29,437 nt of DNA from assembly GCA_910577155.1 (NCBI GenBank), contig CAJTMS010000021.1, forward strand, positions 1 to 29,437, given 5' to 3'. Under the pieces are notes generated by a model, which was given only the letters and a program-made list of their open reading frames with translations, ran no database searches and had not been told where the DNA came from. Below, in pieces: positions 15,112 through 23,409 of this stretch. Positions within the stretch are counted from its first letter, which is position 1. Every line of letters starts with the position of its first letter. Source of the stretch: an uncultured Mailhella sp. Its GTDB lineage: Bacteria > Desulfobacterota > Desulfovibrionia > Desulfovibrionales > Desulfovibrionaceae. The position numbers and the translations under genes are program-made.

Positions 15112-15255
15112 GATAATTCCCCTTTTGTGCAGGATGCACAAAACCCCTCGTACAGTTGTCAGGCAACTCGAAGAGTTAAGCCTTACAACGGGTAGAGGTT
15201 CTCGTACCCGGCACTTACGCATAGCAAAGCTATAGCGTAACAGTGACCGGGTGAC
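15085..15255 (-). repeat. Structured leader element, copy B (before the holin)
   Basis: Second copy of the 171-bp element, offset exactly 720 bp from copy A. Hairpins I and II are unchanged. In hairpin III the differences fall in the loop (15135) and at the stem base (15143), where A replaces G and lengthens the stem to 8 bp (15123-15130 with 15136-15143). The copy ends after nine codons of an amidase-like start and is followed by the holin's own ribosome site. Confidence 0.9.
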
Positions 15256-15258
15256 ACA

Positions 15259-15307
15259 GTGCGAGCGAACAGGAACCATACTTTTTTCGAGCGTGGTTCT
15301 TTCGCAC
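15259..15307 (-). other. Two-part hairpin between the assembly gene and leader copy B
   Basis: Outer arms GTGCGA (15259-15264) and TCGCAC (15302-15307) enclose inner arms GAACCA (15273-15278) and TGGTTC (15294-15299). It begins just after the stop of the fibre-assembly gene and directly precedes copy B, so a lysis-gene transcript would carry it first. No T-run of terminator type follows; an RNA-processing site or attenuator is possible. Confidence 0.45.
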
Positions 15308-15312
15308 AGTTC

Positions 15313-15909
15313 TTATTGTGCACCCTGCATTTCTTCCTCAAAAATCGCTTCCACATCAACCGCTTCAACCTCTTCCGGCGTTTCCGCCTTATTCAGCAAA
15401 TCCCGCACGCGTTTGTGCCGCCCAAGGTACAGTCCGCGCAGCGGTGCAAAGCTGTTTGCATTTTCCACAATCTTTTGCGCAAGGTCAGTCAAGTCCACTT
15501 GTGCTCCTGCTGCAATGCCCGTAATGACAGGAATTTCCGTTTTGGCAATTTCTGTATTCGCCAAATAGACAGTTGCTTCCCGTTCCTGCACCTCGAAGCT
15601 GGCACTTTCCGCCTGCGGATACGCGGACAGCATATTCAGTTTTTGTGATAACAGCCGTTCTGCTTCATGCAGTTTTTGTTGTTTTAATTGTTCAATATCC
15701 TTTTGGGGCGGGGTAAAAGTCACATCATAGCCCGTTTCTGTTTTAGTAAATGTACAGTACTGATTACAAGCCATGCTAGCTTTATCTCCAAAAACAGCTT
15801 GCACATCACGTTCCGGCATTTCCCATGCGTCTTTTTTCAGTAAATTTTCAGCATCGACAGTATTGTCCACGTTGATTATTTTATTTTTATAGATAAATAT
15901 TCTAATCAT
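15313..15909 (-). CDS. Probable tail-fibre assembly protein
   Basis: 198 aa, directly after the tail-fibre gene (9-bp gap). The N-terminal half is short beta-like sequence ending in GYDVTFTPPQKDIEQLKQQK, and the C-terminal half is helical (about 75-190), beginning EAERLLSQKLNMLSAYPQAE. This layout, a short front domain linked to a helical DUF4376/Tfa-like tail, is common in proteins encoded immediately behind phage fibres, which act as chaperones or fibre-tip caps. The assignment rests on context and general pattern; no catalytic motif is visible. The first 60 bp are very A/T-rich compared with the rest. Confidence 0.55.
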   Translation of the reverse strand: MIRIFIYKNKIINVDNTVDAENLLKKDAWEMPERDVQAVFGDKASMACNQYCTFTKTETGYDVTFTPPQKDIEQLKQQKLHEAERLLSQKLNMLSAYPQAESASFEVQEREATVYLANTEIAKTEIPVITGIAAGAQVDLTDLAQKIVENANSFAPLRGLYLGRHKRVRDLLNKAETPEEVEAVDVEAIFEEEMQGAQ

Positions 15910-15918
15910 ATTCGCTCC

Positions 15919-17139
15919 TTATTGAAAAAATTTAATTTCAAGACTTCCTACAAAGTTTTCGATAGCTACTTCTACGGTTGTTTCTGCCGGAATAACCACA
16001 GCACATTGGTTTCCATAAACATAACCTGTACCGTTTGTGCTTGGCGACACATAATTTGTTGGACCTCCAAAAATATGATCTACTCCGTTTTCGTGCATAT
16101 CATTATGTTCAGAGCCAAAAATAACGGAATATCTGGCATAACACATACTTCCACTTGCCGCAGCTTTAAAACAGGCAATAATAAAAATAGGCTTTCCTAT
16201 TACAACATCTGTCAAGGTAACTGCTCCGCCTGATGTTCTGGTTGCAAGAAGCCGTACTTTACCCATTTTGTCATTAATTTCTTTAACTGCTTTAGAGCTT
16301 GCTGCCGTTTCCTCGCTCTCACTGTCAAGGGCGGAGGATAGGGCGGACTTGTCGAGTTTGGAGGCTTGCAGCTTTGCCGTATCCTGTTCCGTTTTTGCAT
16401 GCAGGCTTTGTACTGCTTTGGCGCTTGCCCCGATATCGGAACGGGCAAGGTCGATTGAATCGCTGAGAACCGTTTTAGGATGATTTAACCCTGCATTATC
16501 GAAGGGCAGGACAATTTGCAGTTTATGTTCTTCCTTCATATAGGAAACGTGTCCCTGTCCGTCATTACTGATAAAACATTCCACCTGCAAGTCAGTGAGT
16601 TCCTGTACTTTTTCCTCTGCATAGAGTGCCCAGTGTTCTGTTTTTTCGGCTTTTTCCACGGCAGTTTTTGCCTGTTCCAAAGCTTTTTGGGCATGGAGAA
16701 TTGCCTCTTCCCGTGCGGCAAATAATTCTTCAAGAAGATTGCTCACATCACGGGTATCTGTCATATCAATTTTCAATGCCCTGCTGATTTCTTCATCAAG
16801 CTGCTGTATTTGCATGACAATCCTGTCAAAGCCGTCATATTCCAAAACTTCGGGGTGAAACGCCCCCGCATTTTCCAGATCCACAATTTGCGTCAATGGG
16901 ATTTTTCGGTAAACGGTAAGGCTTTCATCATTTTTGAGAGGCTCCCCTTCCAGAGGATAGATAAAAACTTTCCGCTCCAAATCCACGGCAAAATTATTTT
17001 TGATTTCTTCAATGGCGGTGCCTTTTTTGCGCAGGGCAAAAATATGTTCTTTTGCTGTGACGTGAAAAGGAAGCGGAAATTCAACGGTCAGGCTGTTGCC
17101 TTGGTATTGTTTTTTATTGAGTGTGCTTGCAACGGTCAT
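15919..17139 (-). CDS. Tail fibre protein
   Basis: 406 aa. Residues 1-120 (opening MTVASTLNKKQYQGNSLTVE) resemble the virion-anchoring N-terminal domain of T7 gp17-like fibres. A long Ala/Glu/Lys-rich coiled coil follows (about 135-190), then a second helical repeat section (about 235-295, with the KAVQSL and SKAVKEIN type heptads typical of trimeric fibre shafts). The last 110 residues form a Gly/Ser/Asn-rich, probably beta-structured tip that should contact the host surface. The DNA of this tip is more A/T-rich (37-40% GC in several 60-bp lines) than the shaft, as expected for an exchangeable receptor domain. No C-type lectin fold or template repeat of a diversity-generating retroelement is seen. 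Confidence 0.8.
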   Translation of the reverse strand: MTVASTLNKKQYQGNSLTVEFPLPFHVTAKEHIFALRKKGTAIEEIKNNFAVDLERKVFIYPLEGEPLKNDESLTVYRKIPLTQIVDLENAGAFHPEVLEYDGFDRIVMQIQQLDEEISRALKIDMTDTRDVSNLLEELFAAREEAILHAQKALEQAKTAVEKAEKTEHWALYAEEKVQELTDLQVECFISNDGQGHVSYMKEEHKLQIVLPFDNAGLNHPKTVLSDSIDLARSDIGASAKAVQSLHAKTEQDTAKLQASKLDKSALSSALDSESEETAASSKAVKEINDKMGKVRLLATRTSGGAVTLTDVVIGKPIFIIACFKAAASGSMCYARYSVIFGSEHNDMHENGVDHIFGGPTNYVSPSTNGTGYVYGNQCAVVIPAETTVEVAIENFVGSLEIKFFQ

Positions 17140-17154
17140 TGTGTTCTGCTCCTG

Positions 17155-17670
17155 CTAAAAATAATTGGGTCCGCGTTTGGATGCGGATTTTTTGCCAAAG
17201 TTTGAGTACATGGAATCCAAGCCCGAAAAAACCGTATTTGCCGCGGAAAAAGGATTTTTTGCCGCAGGGGCGGTCTGCTGATAAGACTGCTGTGCCTGCT
17301 GCCGGTAATTTTGGGCTTTTTGTCTTGCTTTTTCTCCGCTGTCCTGTGCCAGTTCCTCTGCCTGACCCGCCATGTCAGTCAGCACGGCAAGGGGGCTGCC
17401 GCTTGTCAAATCCACATGAGCCGCTCCGTATGCAGCTGCTTTTTTGCTTTGCAGGGCTTTTTGTTCCAGTCTGATTTTTTCTTTTTCTTTTTCCCCTTCC
17501 ACCAGTGCCTTGCGGGCATTTTCCTCTGCCAGTTTTGCATTTTGGAAGGCTTGTTTTTGCTGAATTTTCTGTTGTTCCGCCTGTGCCTTTTGGTTTGCCA
17601 GATTATTTGCCATGCCGAGGGCGGAGCCGAGCACGCTCATGCCTGTCATAACAGTAGATGGTACGCACAT
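17155..17670 (-). CDS. Internal virion protein, T7 gp14-like
   Basis: 171 aa from ATG 17670, chosen for its AAGGAAAAACT leader and because the resulting N-terminus MCVP matches the conserved MCWP/MCWA start of gp14-type core proteins. A short hydrophobic stretch (about 8-25) is followed by a Gln/Ala/Lys-rich helical region, a central segment (GAAHVDLTSGSPLAVL), and a basic C-terminus. In T7, gp14 is ejected first and forms a pore in the outer membrane for DNA entry. It lies after the gp13/GNAT-like gene and only 15 bp before the tail fibre, with no gp15- or gp16-like gene between. Confidence 0.7.
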   Translation of the reverse strand: MCVPSTVMTGMSVLGSALGMANNLANQKAQAEQQKIQQKQAFQNAKLAEENARKALVEGEKEKEKIRLEQKALQSKKAAAYGAAHVDLTSGSPLAVLTDMAGQAEELAQDSGEKARQKAQNYRQQAQQSYQQTAPAAKNPFSAANTVFSGLDSMYSNFGKKSASKRGPNYF

Positions 17671-17681
17671 AGTTTTTCCTT

Positions 17682-18239
17682 TTATTTTTTTGTGATGTAA
17701 AAACATTTAAAAAGAGCTTGGTTAATGCCGGTACGGATAAGTTCTTTTCCAACGGTAAAGCCTAAAAACTTCACCAGCTTGAATGCTTCATAATTCCATG
17801 CGGCGGCAAGGTTCAGCACCATGGGATAATGGGTGAGAATTTTTGCAAGAATGACTTTGCCGTATTGAACAAGAAAGCGTTTATGTTCTGTAAAACTTTG
17901 TCCCATATACCAAATTTCCCCTGCACTGCTGACAGCTTGCCCGTCCTCGTTTTCAAGAAGGGGAGCTATTCCGCCGATTCCCACCACTTCTTTTTCCTCA
18001 TCGGAAATATGGCGGAGAAGAAAATAGGCTTTTCCTTTGCCCTGCCGTATGCCTGCAAAAACTTTTTCCAGTAAATCCTGCACGGCAATATGATGAAGCT
18101 GCCACGATTCATACATTTCCGCAGGACCAATGGTTTTGAGGCAGGCTTCAAAATATTCTTCAATGGCTTCGTCTGTGGCAAAAACAAGCTCATAATCGCC
18201 GTACATGCCGGCAAGTTCCTGATTCTTTATATTCATCAT
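17682..18239 (-). CDS. GNAT-fold virion-region protein (gp13-like position)
   Basis: 185 aa. The C-terminal third carries a GNAT-like pattern, YPMVLNLAAAWNYEAFKLVK then FLGFTVG, similar to the phrase seen in many podovirus proteins annotated as internal virion protein A or acyltransferase. The middle has VGIGGIAPLL, resembling a GNAT beta strand. A clear acetyl-CoA pyrophosphate loop (Q/RxxGxG/A) is not visible, so enzyme activity is doubtful. The start overlaps the nozzle stop by an ATGA junction. A structural role in the virion or in assembly is inferred from position between gp12- and gp14-like genes. Confidence 0.6.
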   Translation of the reverse strand: MMNIKNQELAGMYGDYELVFATDEAIEEYFEACLKTIGPAEMYESWQLHHIAVQDLLEKVFAGIRQGKGKAYFLLRHISDEEKEVVGIGGIAPLLENEDGQAVSSAGEIWYMGQSFTEHKRFLVQYGKVILAKILTHYPMVLNLAAAWNYEAFKLVKFLGFTVGKELIRTGINQALFKCFYITKK

Positions 18240-20374
18240 GCCCCCAGTCCCACTTCCGGAAGAAGCGCAAGCACGGTGAGGGGCAAAGGCATGTCGCTCA
18301 TGATGCAGGCATAATTTTGCTTTTCATAGCTTTGGCTTATGTGCATAAAGGTATAGGCTGTGTGCAGATGCACGGCTTGCCCCGGTTTTTCATTGCGTCT
18401 CATTTTCACCTCGTCCATATGGAGAAACTGCGAGCCGATTTTAGCGTAATTCGTATCTTTGAAATACACGCCGATACCTTGGATATGCTTATATTTTCCC
18501 TGCGTGTTTGCATAGGCGTTTTCCGCTTCCAGCGGCATGCTTTTGAGTCTTGCGGTGTAGGGCAGTCCAATGACAATATTGCTTGCTTCATAGCCAATAT
18601 CAATGCCGACAAGATGTTTTTCTTCGCCGTTTTCTGTAAAGGAAAGCTCCCGAACTTTTTGCGGCGGACAAACTGCTCCGTCTGCCAAAATTGCCGTTTC
18701 CTGCCCCAGCAAATGCTCAAGCCCGCCTGCATAGCGGATTTTTTTTCCTCCATGTTTGTCTGCATGGTAGGAAAGCCCGCAGTCCACATAAAAATGACAG
18801 GGTTCGTGCTCCTGACCGGTTTCAGCGCTGTTGACCGACAAAGAGCTGTTTTCCATGCGTTCCAGAAAATAGCGTGTTTCCCCTTGAATTATCCTTTCTG
18901 TAACAGCAAAGACTTCATCGGCAAAACTGCTTGGCAAGGTGCAGACAGCTAAAAATTTTCCCTGCGTGCTGTGCCTGTGCCATGCAAAAACTTCATGCTC
19001 GCGCAAAAACGTATGCCCCAGCAAAAGCCCGTCATCACGCACACACCAGATAATGGAATCGGGACTTTGCTGGTATGTCCAGTCGGTAATGGCATGATTT
19101 TCCAGCAAATGTCCCGCAAGCACGGCATGGTCGGCTCCCGTATAGGAATCCGTGCCAAAATCATAGAGCAGATCACGCATTTCCCGGTGTGTTCTGTTGA
19201 TGTGCAAAACACTGTTGCCCACAATGAGGGCAGGCAGTTCGCTTGAGCCTCGGTATGACTGCGGAACAAGGGAAATGTCTTCGGCTGTGAGGACGCCCGA
19301 ACTGTTTTTGACCTCCCATTCCGTACCGCCTGTGCCCACCAGCAGGGTACGCAGAGAAACAAGCCAGTTGATGCGCGAAACTTCATTGCCTGCAATGGTA
19401 ATTTCCATTGCGTCATCTGCCTTTGCAGGGGAAGAGCGGGTAAAGGATTCAAAATTGCCCGTGCGGGAAAACCACAGGGTTTGCGGACGTTTTTTAGAGC
19501 CGGCAAATACAAGCCGCTGCTGATAAAAGCAGACACAGGAAGGGTAATTTCCGTCTGTAAAGGGATTATTTGCCTGAGGCGGGCAGTCCGTCATATCAGG
19601 AGCAATATTTTTTGCGTCAAAAAAGGGAATGAGACTGCTGCCAATATAGCCGTATTTACCGTTTTTTCCCTGATAAATACGGTATTCCGCGGCATTTTCA
19701 CAAGGCTGCCAAGAAAGTTTGGGATAGCAGGTTTGACGCAAATTTTCAGGACCCTGCACGGAAACAGGGGCGCTTGCAAGGCTTTCTTCACCTGCTGCAC
19801 CCACCTGCGTAACCACAAAGGACCAGCTGCGTAAACCGGTTCCGTCGCTTGTTTTTTCCGATGTGGTGCGTACATCATACAATGAAGCGGAGAGTTTTTG
19901 CGGAGCTGTTATTTTTGGGCTGAAATCAAGTTCTTCCAAGGTCCAGTTATCATGGGCATAACGGCAGAGCTTATAGGGTGCAAAATCTTCATTGACCAAA
20001 TAAATGACGTCTGCACTTTGCACAAAAGCCATTTTTTTTGCTGTCTCATAGGAAAAAGGTGTGGATATTTCATAGGGATTTCCTGCTGTATCGAGAACTT
20101 GCCCTTCACGGGTAAAAAAGGAAAGTTTTTTGTCACTCCACGCCAGCACATAGGTTTCCGCGGTGGAAAAAATAAAGGGCATAAGCCTTGTTTTTCCCTG
20201 TAATGAGGCAAGACAGCGGAAACCGCTGCGTTTGCTCGCTCCTCCGTGGGGGTGCACAAGCATATTCTCAAGCAGGCTGCACCCTGTATGATAGCGGGCT
20301 AAATCCACGCGCACGGCAAGGGAAGGGGATAATTCCCCTGCGGTAAAACTGCTTTGAAAACCATGAAATGCCAT
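18236..20374 (-). CDS. Tail tubular protein B (nozzle, T7 gp12-like)
   Basis: 712 aa. The N-terminus MAFHGFQSSFTAGELSPSLA and the nearby VDLARYHTGCSLLENMLVHP are the characteristic opening of podovirus nozzle proteins. The remainder is beta-rich with many aromatic residues, as expected for the six-bladed nozzle. In T7 six copies close the tail below gp11 and hold the fibres. It overlaps the upstream gp11-like gene by one base (TAATG) and the downstream GNAT-like gene by four, so the three are translationally linked. Confidence 0.85.
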   Translation of the reverse strand: MAFHGFQSSFTAGELSPSLAVRVDLARYHTGCSLLENMLVHPHGGASKRSGFRCLASLQGKTRLMPFIFSTAETYVLAWSDKKLSFFTREGQVLDTAGNPYEISTPFSYETAKKMAFVQSADVIYLVNEDFAPYKLCRYAHDNWTLEELDFSPKITAPQKLSASLYDVRTTSEKTSDGTGLRSWSFVVTQVGAAGEESLASAPVSVQGPENLRQTCYPKLSWQPCENAAEYRIYQGKNGKYGYIGSSLIPFFDAKNIAPDMTDCPPQANNPFTDGNYPSCVCFYQQRLVFAGSKKRPQTLWFSRTGNFESFTRSSPAKADDAMEITIAGNEVSRINWLVSLRTLLVGTGGTEWEVKNSSGVLTAEDISLVPQSYRGSSELPALIVGNSVLHINRTHREMRDLLYDFGTDSYTGADHAVLAGHLLENHAITDWTYQQSPDSIIWCVRDDGLLLGHTFLREHEVFAWHRHSTQGKFLAVCTLPSSFADEVFAVTERIIQGETRYFLERMENSSLSVNSAETGQEHEPCHFYVDCGLSYHADKHGGKKIRYAGGLEHLLGQETAILADGAVCPPQKVRELSFTENGEEKHLVGIDIGYEASNIVIGLPYTARLKSMPLEAENAYANTQGKYKHIQGIGVYFKDTNYAKIGSQFLHMDEVKMRRNEKPGQAVHLHTAYTFMHISQSYEKQNYACIMSDMPLPLTVLALLPEVGLGA

Positions 20375-21012
20375 TATTTTCGAGCCTCCAGATAATAAGA
20401 TGTGCGGGAAGCTATCGCCCCTTCTTTGCAGTCGAGGCTTTTTGCCTTTTCAAAGGCACGGTTTGCCATTTCCTGCAAACTCTGCACAATTTGCGGGGAG
20501 CCCCCCAGACTGAGGCAAAGTTCAGCGGCTAACTGCCATGCAAAGGCGTCGGTAAAAAGACTGTCCCAAATGCCGGGATCATCAGCATAAGAGGTGCAGG
20601 TTAAAATGGCTTTGGGACAGGAGCTGACTATGACTTTTGTGCCGTCAGGAAGCCGCTCCACGGTGTAGTCAAAGCTCACGGCATGATAATTTCCTTTTTT
20701 GCCCGTAACCGGGTTAATGGCTAAAATTTGCAGACATTCTTCCGGATATTGGTAATACTGCAGAACTTGGTATAAAATATTATCCTTGAAGACGCTTTCG
20801 ATAGAGCCGGCGCCAAGGCGGGCAAGGGGAATTTCCTTTGTGGCAAAATGCCACGGATAGGCACGCAAAGCCGAACGGAGCACATAGGGAAATTTTATGG
20901 CACATTGCCTTGCTTCTGTGCTTGCTTCACCAAGGCTGGTGATTTGGGAAATGCTTTGCCCGCCCATACGGCTGAGGGCTAAATTACAAACATCGACTTG
21001 TGAGAACGCCAT
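20374..21012 (-). CDS. Tail tubular protein A (adaptor, T7 gp11-like)
   Basis: 212 aa. The opening MAFSQVDVCNLALSRMGGQS and the segment ALRAYPWHFATKEIPLARL are typical of gp11-type adaptor proteins, which form a twelve-fold ring between portal and nozzle. The start has a good AGAGGA ribosome site and follows a terminator-like hairpin 16-30 bp upstream, so the tail genes may be expressed at a different level from the capsid genes. It is coupled to the next gene by a TAATG overlap. Confidence 0.85.
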   Translation of the reverse strand: MAFSQVDVCNLALSRMGGQSISQITSLGEASTEARQCAIKFPYVLRSALRAYPWHFATKEIPLARLGAGSIESVFKDNILYQVLQYYQYPEECLQILAINPVTGKKGNYHAVSFDYTVERLPDGTKVIVSSCPKAILTCTSYADDPGIWDSLFTDAFAWQLAAELCLSLGGSPQIVQSLQEMANRAFEKAKSLDCKEGAIASRTSYYLEARK

Positions 21013-21023
21013 ATTTCCTCTTT

Positions 21024-21050
21024 ATAAAAAGGAGGGTCGCCCCTCCTTCG
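21024..21050 (-). terminator. Intrinsic terminator between capsid and tail genes
   Basis: Arms AAGGAGGG (21029-21036) and CCCTCCTT (21041-21048) are perfect complements with a 4-nt loop, and on the minus strand they are followed by a T-run. It sits between the Bbp16-like gene and the gp11-like gene. The place is equivalent to the T7 Tphi terminator after gene 10, where it lowers tail expression relative to capsid. Confidence 0.7.
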
Positions 21051-21100
21051 GTTCAGGCAAAAACTGCCTTTTGATTCATGAAACGGGCTTAGCCGAAGCG

Positions 21101-21499
21101 CTATGCCTGTCTGTCAAGCGCCAGACCTGCGGTAACTGCTCCTTTTGCTGCTGTTCCTTCCACTTCATACTTGATACGCAAGTACTTGCCTGATCGGGGA
21201 GGCAGAGAGCCAAAGGCAAGGGAGCAAGGCTTTGTGATATCGGATAAGGGCAATTTTTGACCGGATAGGACGGTTTGCCAGTCGTCTTCGGTCAGCTCTG
21301 CCATGGCTTTATCCGCGTTGGAAGACTGGATATGCACAGTGAGAGACGTGAGTCCCGCAAAGCCCTCTACCACTTGGACAAAGGGGAAAATGGGCATGCC
21401 TGTGCCTTCCATAGCGCCAAGGTCAAGGCATTTTTCGGAGTTTTGGGTTGCGGTGATTTTCTGGGCATGGGAAAAAAGTAATTCTGCGTCTAAATACAT
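21101..21499 (-). CDS. Capsid cement/decoration protein (Bbp16-like)
   Basis: 132 aa. It opens MYLDAELLFSHAQKITATQN and contains FVQVVEGFAGLTSLTVHIQS, the order and wording of Bbp16-type proteins of Bordetella phage BPP-1 relatives; the end, TAGLALDRQA, also fits. In BPP-1 this protein cements the capsid. The start has the AAGGAAAAACTATG initiation module shared with two other genes here. It follows the capsid gene with a 61-bp gap. Confidence 0.75.
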   Translation of the reverse strand: MYLDAELLFSHAQKITATQNSEKCLDLGAMEGTGMPIFPFVQVVEGFAGLTSLTVHIQSSNADKAMAELTEDDWQTVLSGQKLPLSDITKPCSLAFGSLPPRSGKYLRIKYEVEGTAAKGAVTAGLALDRQA

Positions 21500-21560
21500 A
21501 GTTTTTCCTTTTCTTTTGACGGGTTAGACAATGTAATACCTGAAGAGGGCTTCTTTATCC

Positions 21561-22559
21561 CTAAACAAGCGCTTCTTCGTCATTGCGGAGGGCGTCCGCA
21601 CGGCGGATAGGAATGCCGAGGAAATGGGTCACGGGCTTGCCTTCAATTTGTTCGATGGAGAGCTGGACGTTGGCTTTTTCCATTGCCATGATATCGAGAA
21701 TAGTCTTGACGTCTCTGTTCATGTACCACGCCATTTGCGCCTTGCCCGCCGAAGGGATTTTATTGGCTGCGGCAATCATCAGGCGGATAAGGTTGGTGCC
21801 GGCATTTTGGGTAGAGCCGTTGATAATGTCAGCAAAGCCTGCCGTATCAATATTGCAGATACGCACCGCATAGCGCCAGTCGCGCAGGGAAAGTCCGCAG
21901 TCCCATTTGAAATGGCTGCGATAGCCTTGATAATGTCCGCCGTTGTCATCAAGCAAAGTCTGTTCGCCAAGATCTTTGATTTGCAGACCCGCCTGAGAAC
22001 CTTTTGGGAAAATGCCGTGCATGGTATTTTCGCCCCAGCCGCAAAGCCAGATAGAAGTATTTTTCTTGCCCTTGCCGCCAAAATTGAGCACATTTTCTGC
22101 ACTGTCAAAGCCGGATAAAGCATTGTAACGGGGGCTCAAGCCCATGAATTTTTGGGGTTCTTCGCGGGTATTGCCGTAAAAAAGCGTCTTTGCCATTTCT
22201 TGGTTCATTGCTTCCACAAAACCTGCTTCTTCGCTCATACGCCAGTCAGCACTCGCCCCGTTTAAATCTGCAAGGGATTTATCCACTTCGGCATAGGCTT
22301 CCAGCATACCGCAGGTATCGTCCACACTCTTGGTGGTGCTTTTGCCCGGCTGTACGCCATAGTTCAAAAGCCGCCATGTGGCAGAGGGCAGTCCCGTGCG
22401 GATAGTGGTCCTGTGTCCTGTGGGAAGATTGCCTTCAAGCCAGAGAGCATCTTCTAAAATTTCATTGGTTTGCGCCATGATTTCCACTAATTTGGCGATT
22501 TTGCCCGTGCTGTCAAAACGTTTTGCACAGTCAAGCAAGGTTACTGCATTTGCACTCAT
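21561..22559 (-). CDS. Major capsid protein (Bbp17-like, HK97 fold)
   Basis: 332 aa. The beginning MSANAVTLLDCAKRFDSTGK and the phrase WLEGNLPTGHRTTIRTGLPS resemble capsid proteins of BPP-1-type podoviruses. There is no protease-cleaved delta domain, consistent with the use of a separate scaffold gene immediately upstream. It has a strong TAAGGAG ribosome site six bases before the ATG, as expected for the most abundant virion protein. The 151-bp spacer before it has an isolated AGGAGG without a start codon and no other feature. Confidence 0.85.
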   Translation of the reverse strand: MSANAVTLLDCAKRFDSTGKIAKLVEIMAQTNEILEDALWLEGNLPTGHRTTIRTGLPSATWRLLNYGVQPGKSTTKSVDDTCGMLEAYAEVDKSLADLNGASADWRMSEEAGFVEAMNQEMAKTLFYGNTREEPQKFMGLSPRYNALSGFDSAENVLNFGGKGKKNTSIWLCGWGENTMHGIFPKGSQAGLQIKDLGEQTLLDDNGGHYQGYRSHFKWDCGLSLRDWRYAVRICNIDTAGFADIINGSTQNAGTNLIRLMIAAANKIPSAGKAQMAWYMNRDVKTILDIMAMEKANVQLSIEQIEGKPVTHFLGIPIRRADALRNDEEALV

Positions 22560-22710
22560 GAATACTCCTTATTTTTATTGAATTTGTTTGCATACCATTT
22601 GTTAACGAAAAGAAATCATTTTGTTTTTTATATTGGCTGAAATTTTTTTGTTTATCCTCCTTTTTTTCACGGGAATACCGCGGTTAATGGCTGACTGCGG
22701 GGTGGGGCGC

Positions 22711-23400
22711 TTAGTCTTTTCGCATGGACGGGTAAAAAAGTTCTGCCACAGAGCCTTGGACGGGAGATTCCTTTGCTTTCGGCATTTCTTTTTCCGCAAG
22801 CGCTCTGCCCACACGATACATAAAGCGCACCACTTCCGGATGAGAACCAAAACCCGTATCGTTGAGGATTTTAGCCAGCGACCCGTCATCAAAACGCAGA
22901 ATGGCAGCTTTGGCATAGCGCATATTGTCATGAAAGCTCATGCCTCCGAATTCGCTGTCCTCTTCACAGGCTTTTTGCATGTTTTGTAATAATTCCGCCT
23001 GTTCCTGATTTTGCTTTTTGCTTTGCCCGAGGACATAATTTTCATAAAATTTTGCCATGAGACGGGCATTTTCCAAACTCATTTTCTGCTCAAAGGCAAA
23101 ACGTTTGAAATCTTCAATAAGAGCCGTGTCCACAACGGTTTCCGGTAAAAATCGGAACACGTAGTCCTCCGGACCTGTAAGCAGGGCTTTTGTCAGCAGG
23201 GTTTCCTGTGCTTCCTTTGCCTGCAGTGCTTGCTCGGCAGTGTTTGCAGGAAGGGGATTAACCATTGGGGCTGACACCTGATTTTCCTGCATTGAGGCTG
23301 ACGGGCTGACGGGGACAGCAGGAGCAGGGGGAATAGGCGCCTGCCCTGCTCCTGTAGTCTGACCTGTTTGCGGTCTGATAATAATTTCTGTTTCTGCCAT
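22711..23400 (-). CDS. Capsid scaffolding protein
   Basis: 229 aa. The N-terminal 70 residues are Pro/Ala/Gln-rich and probably disordered. The C-terminal part reads like podovirus scaffolds: LIEDFKRFAFEQKMSLENAR, then a Gln/Glu-rich helix, then FHDNMRYAKAAILRF and GFGSHPEVVRFMYRVGRALA. Scaffolds fill the procapsid during assembly and then leave. The position directly before the capsid gene is standard. TAAGGAG precedes the ATG. Confidence 0.75.
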   Translation of the reverse strand: MAETEIIIRPQTGQTTGAGQAPIPPAPAVPVSPSASMQENQVSAPMVNPLPANTAEQALQAKEAQETLLTKALLTGPEDYVFRFLPETVVDTALIEDFKRFAFEQKMSLENARLMAKFYENYVLGQSKKQNQEQAELLQNMQKACEEDSEFGGMSFHDNMRYAKAAILRFDDGSLAKILNDTGFGSHPEVVRFMYRVGRALAEKEMPKAKESPVQGSVAELFYPSMRKD

Positions 23401-23409
23401 ACGTTCTCC

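Noticed and set aside
15919..17139. Diversity-generating retroelement target as in phage BPP-1
   Set aside because: The fibre tip has no C-lectin fold or adenine-biased variable repeat, and no template repeat or reverse transcriptase lies in the window.
22655..22662. Isolated AGGAGG upstream of the major capsid gene
   Set aside because: No start codon at a usable distance leads to a plausible protein.
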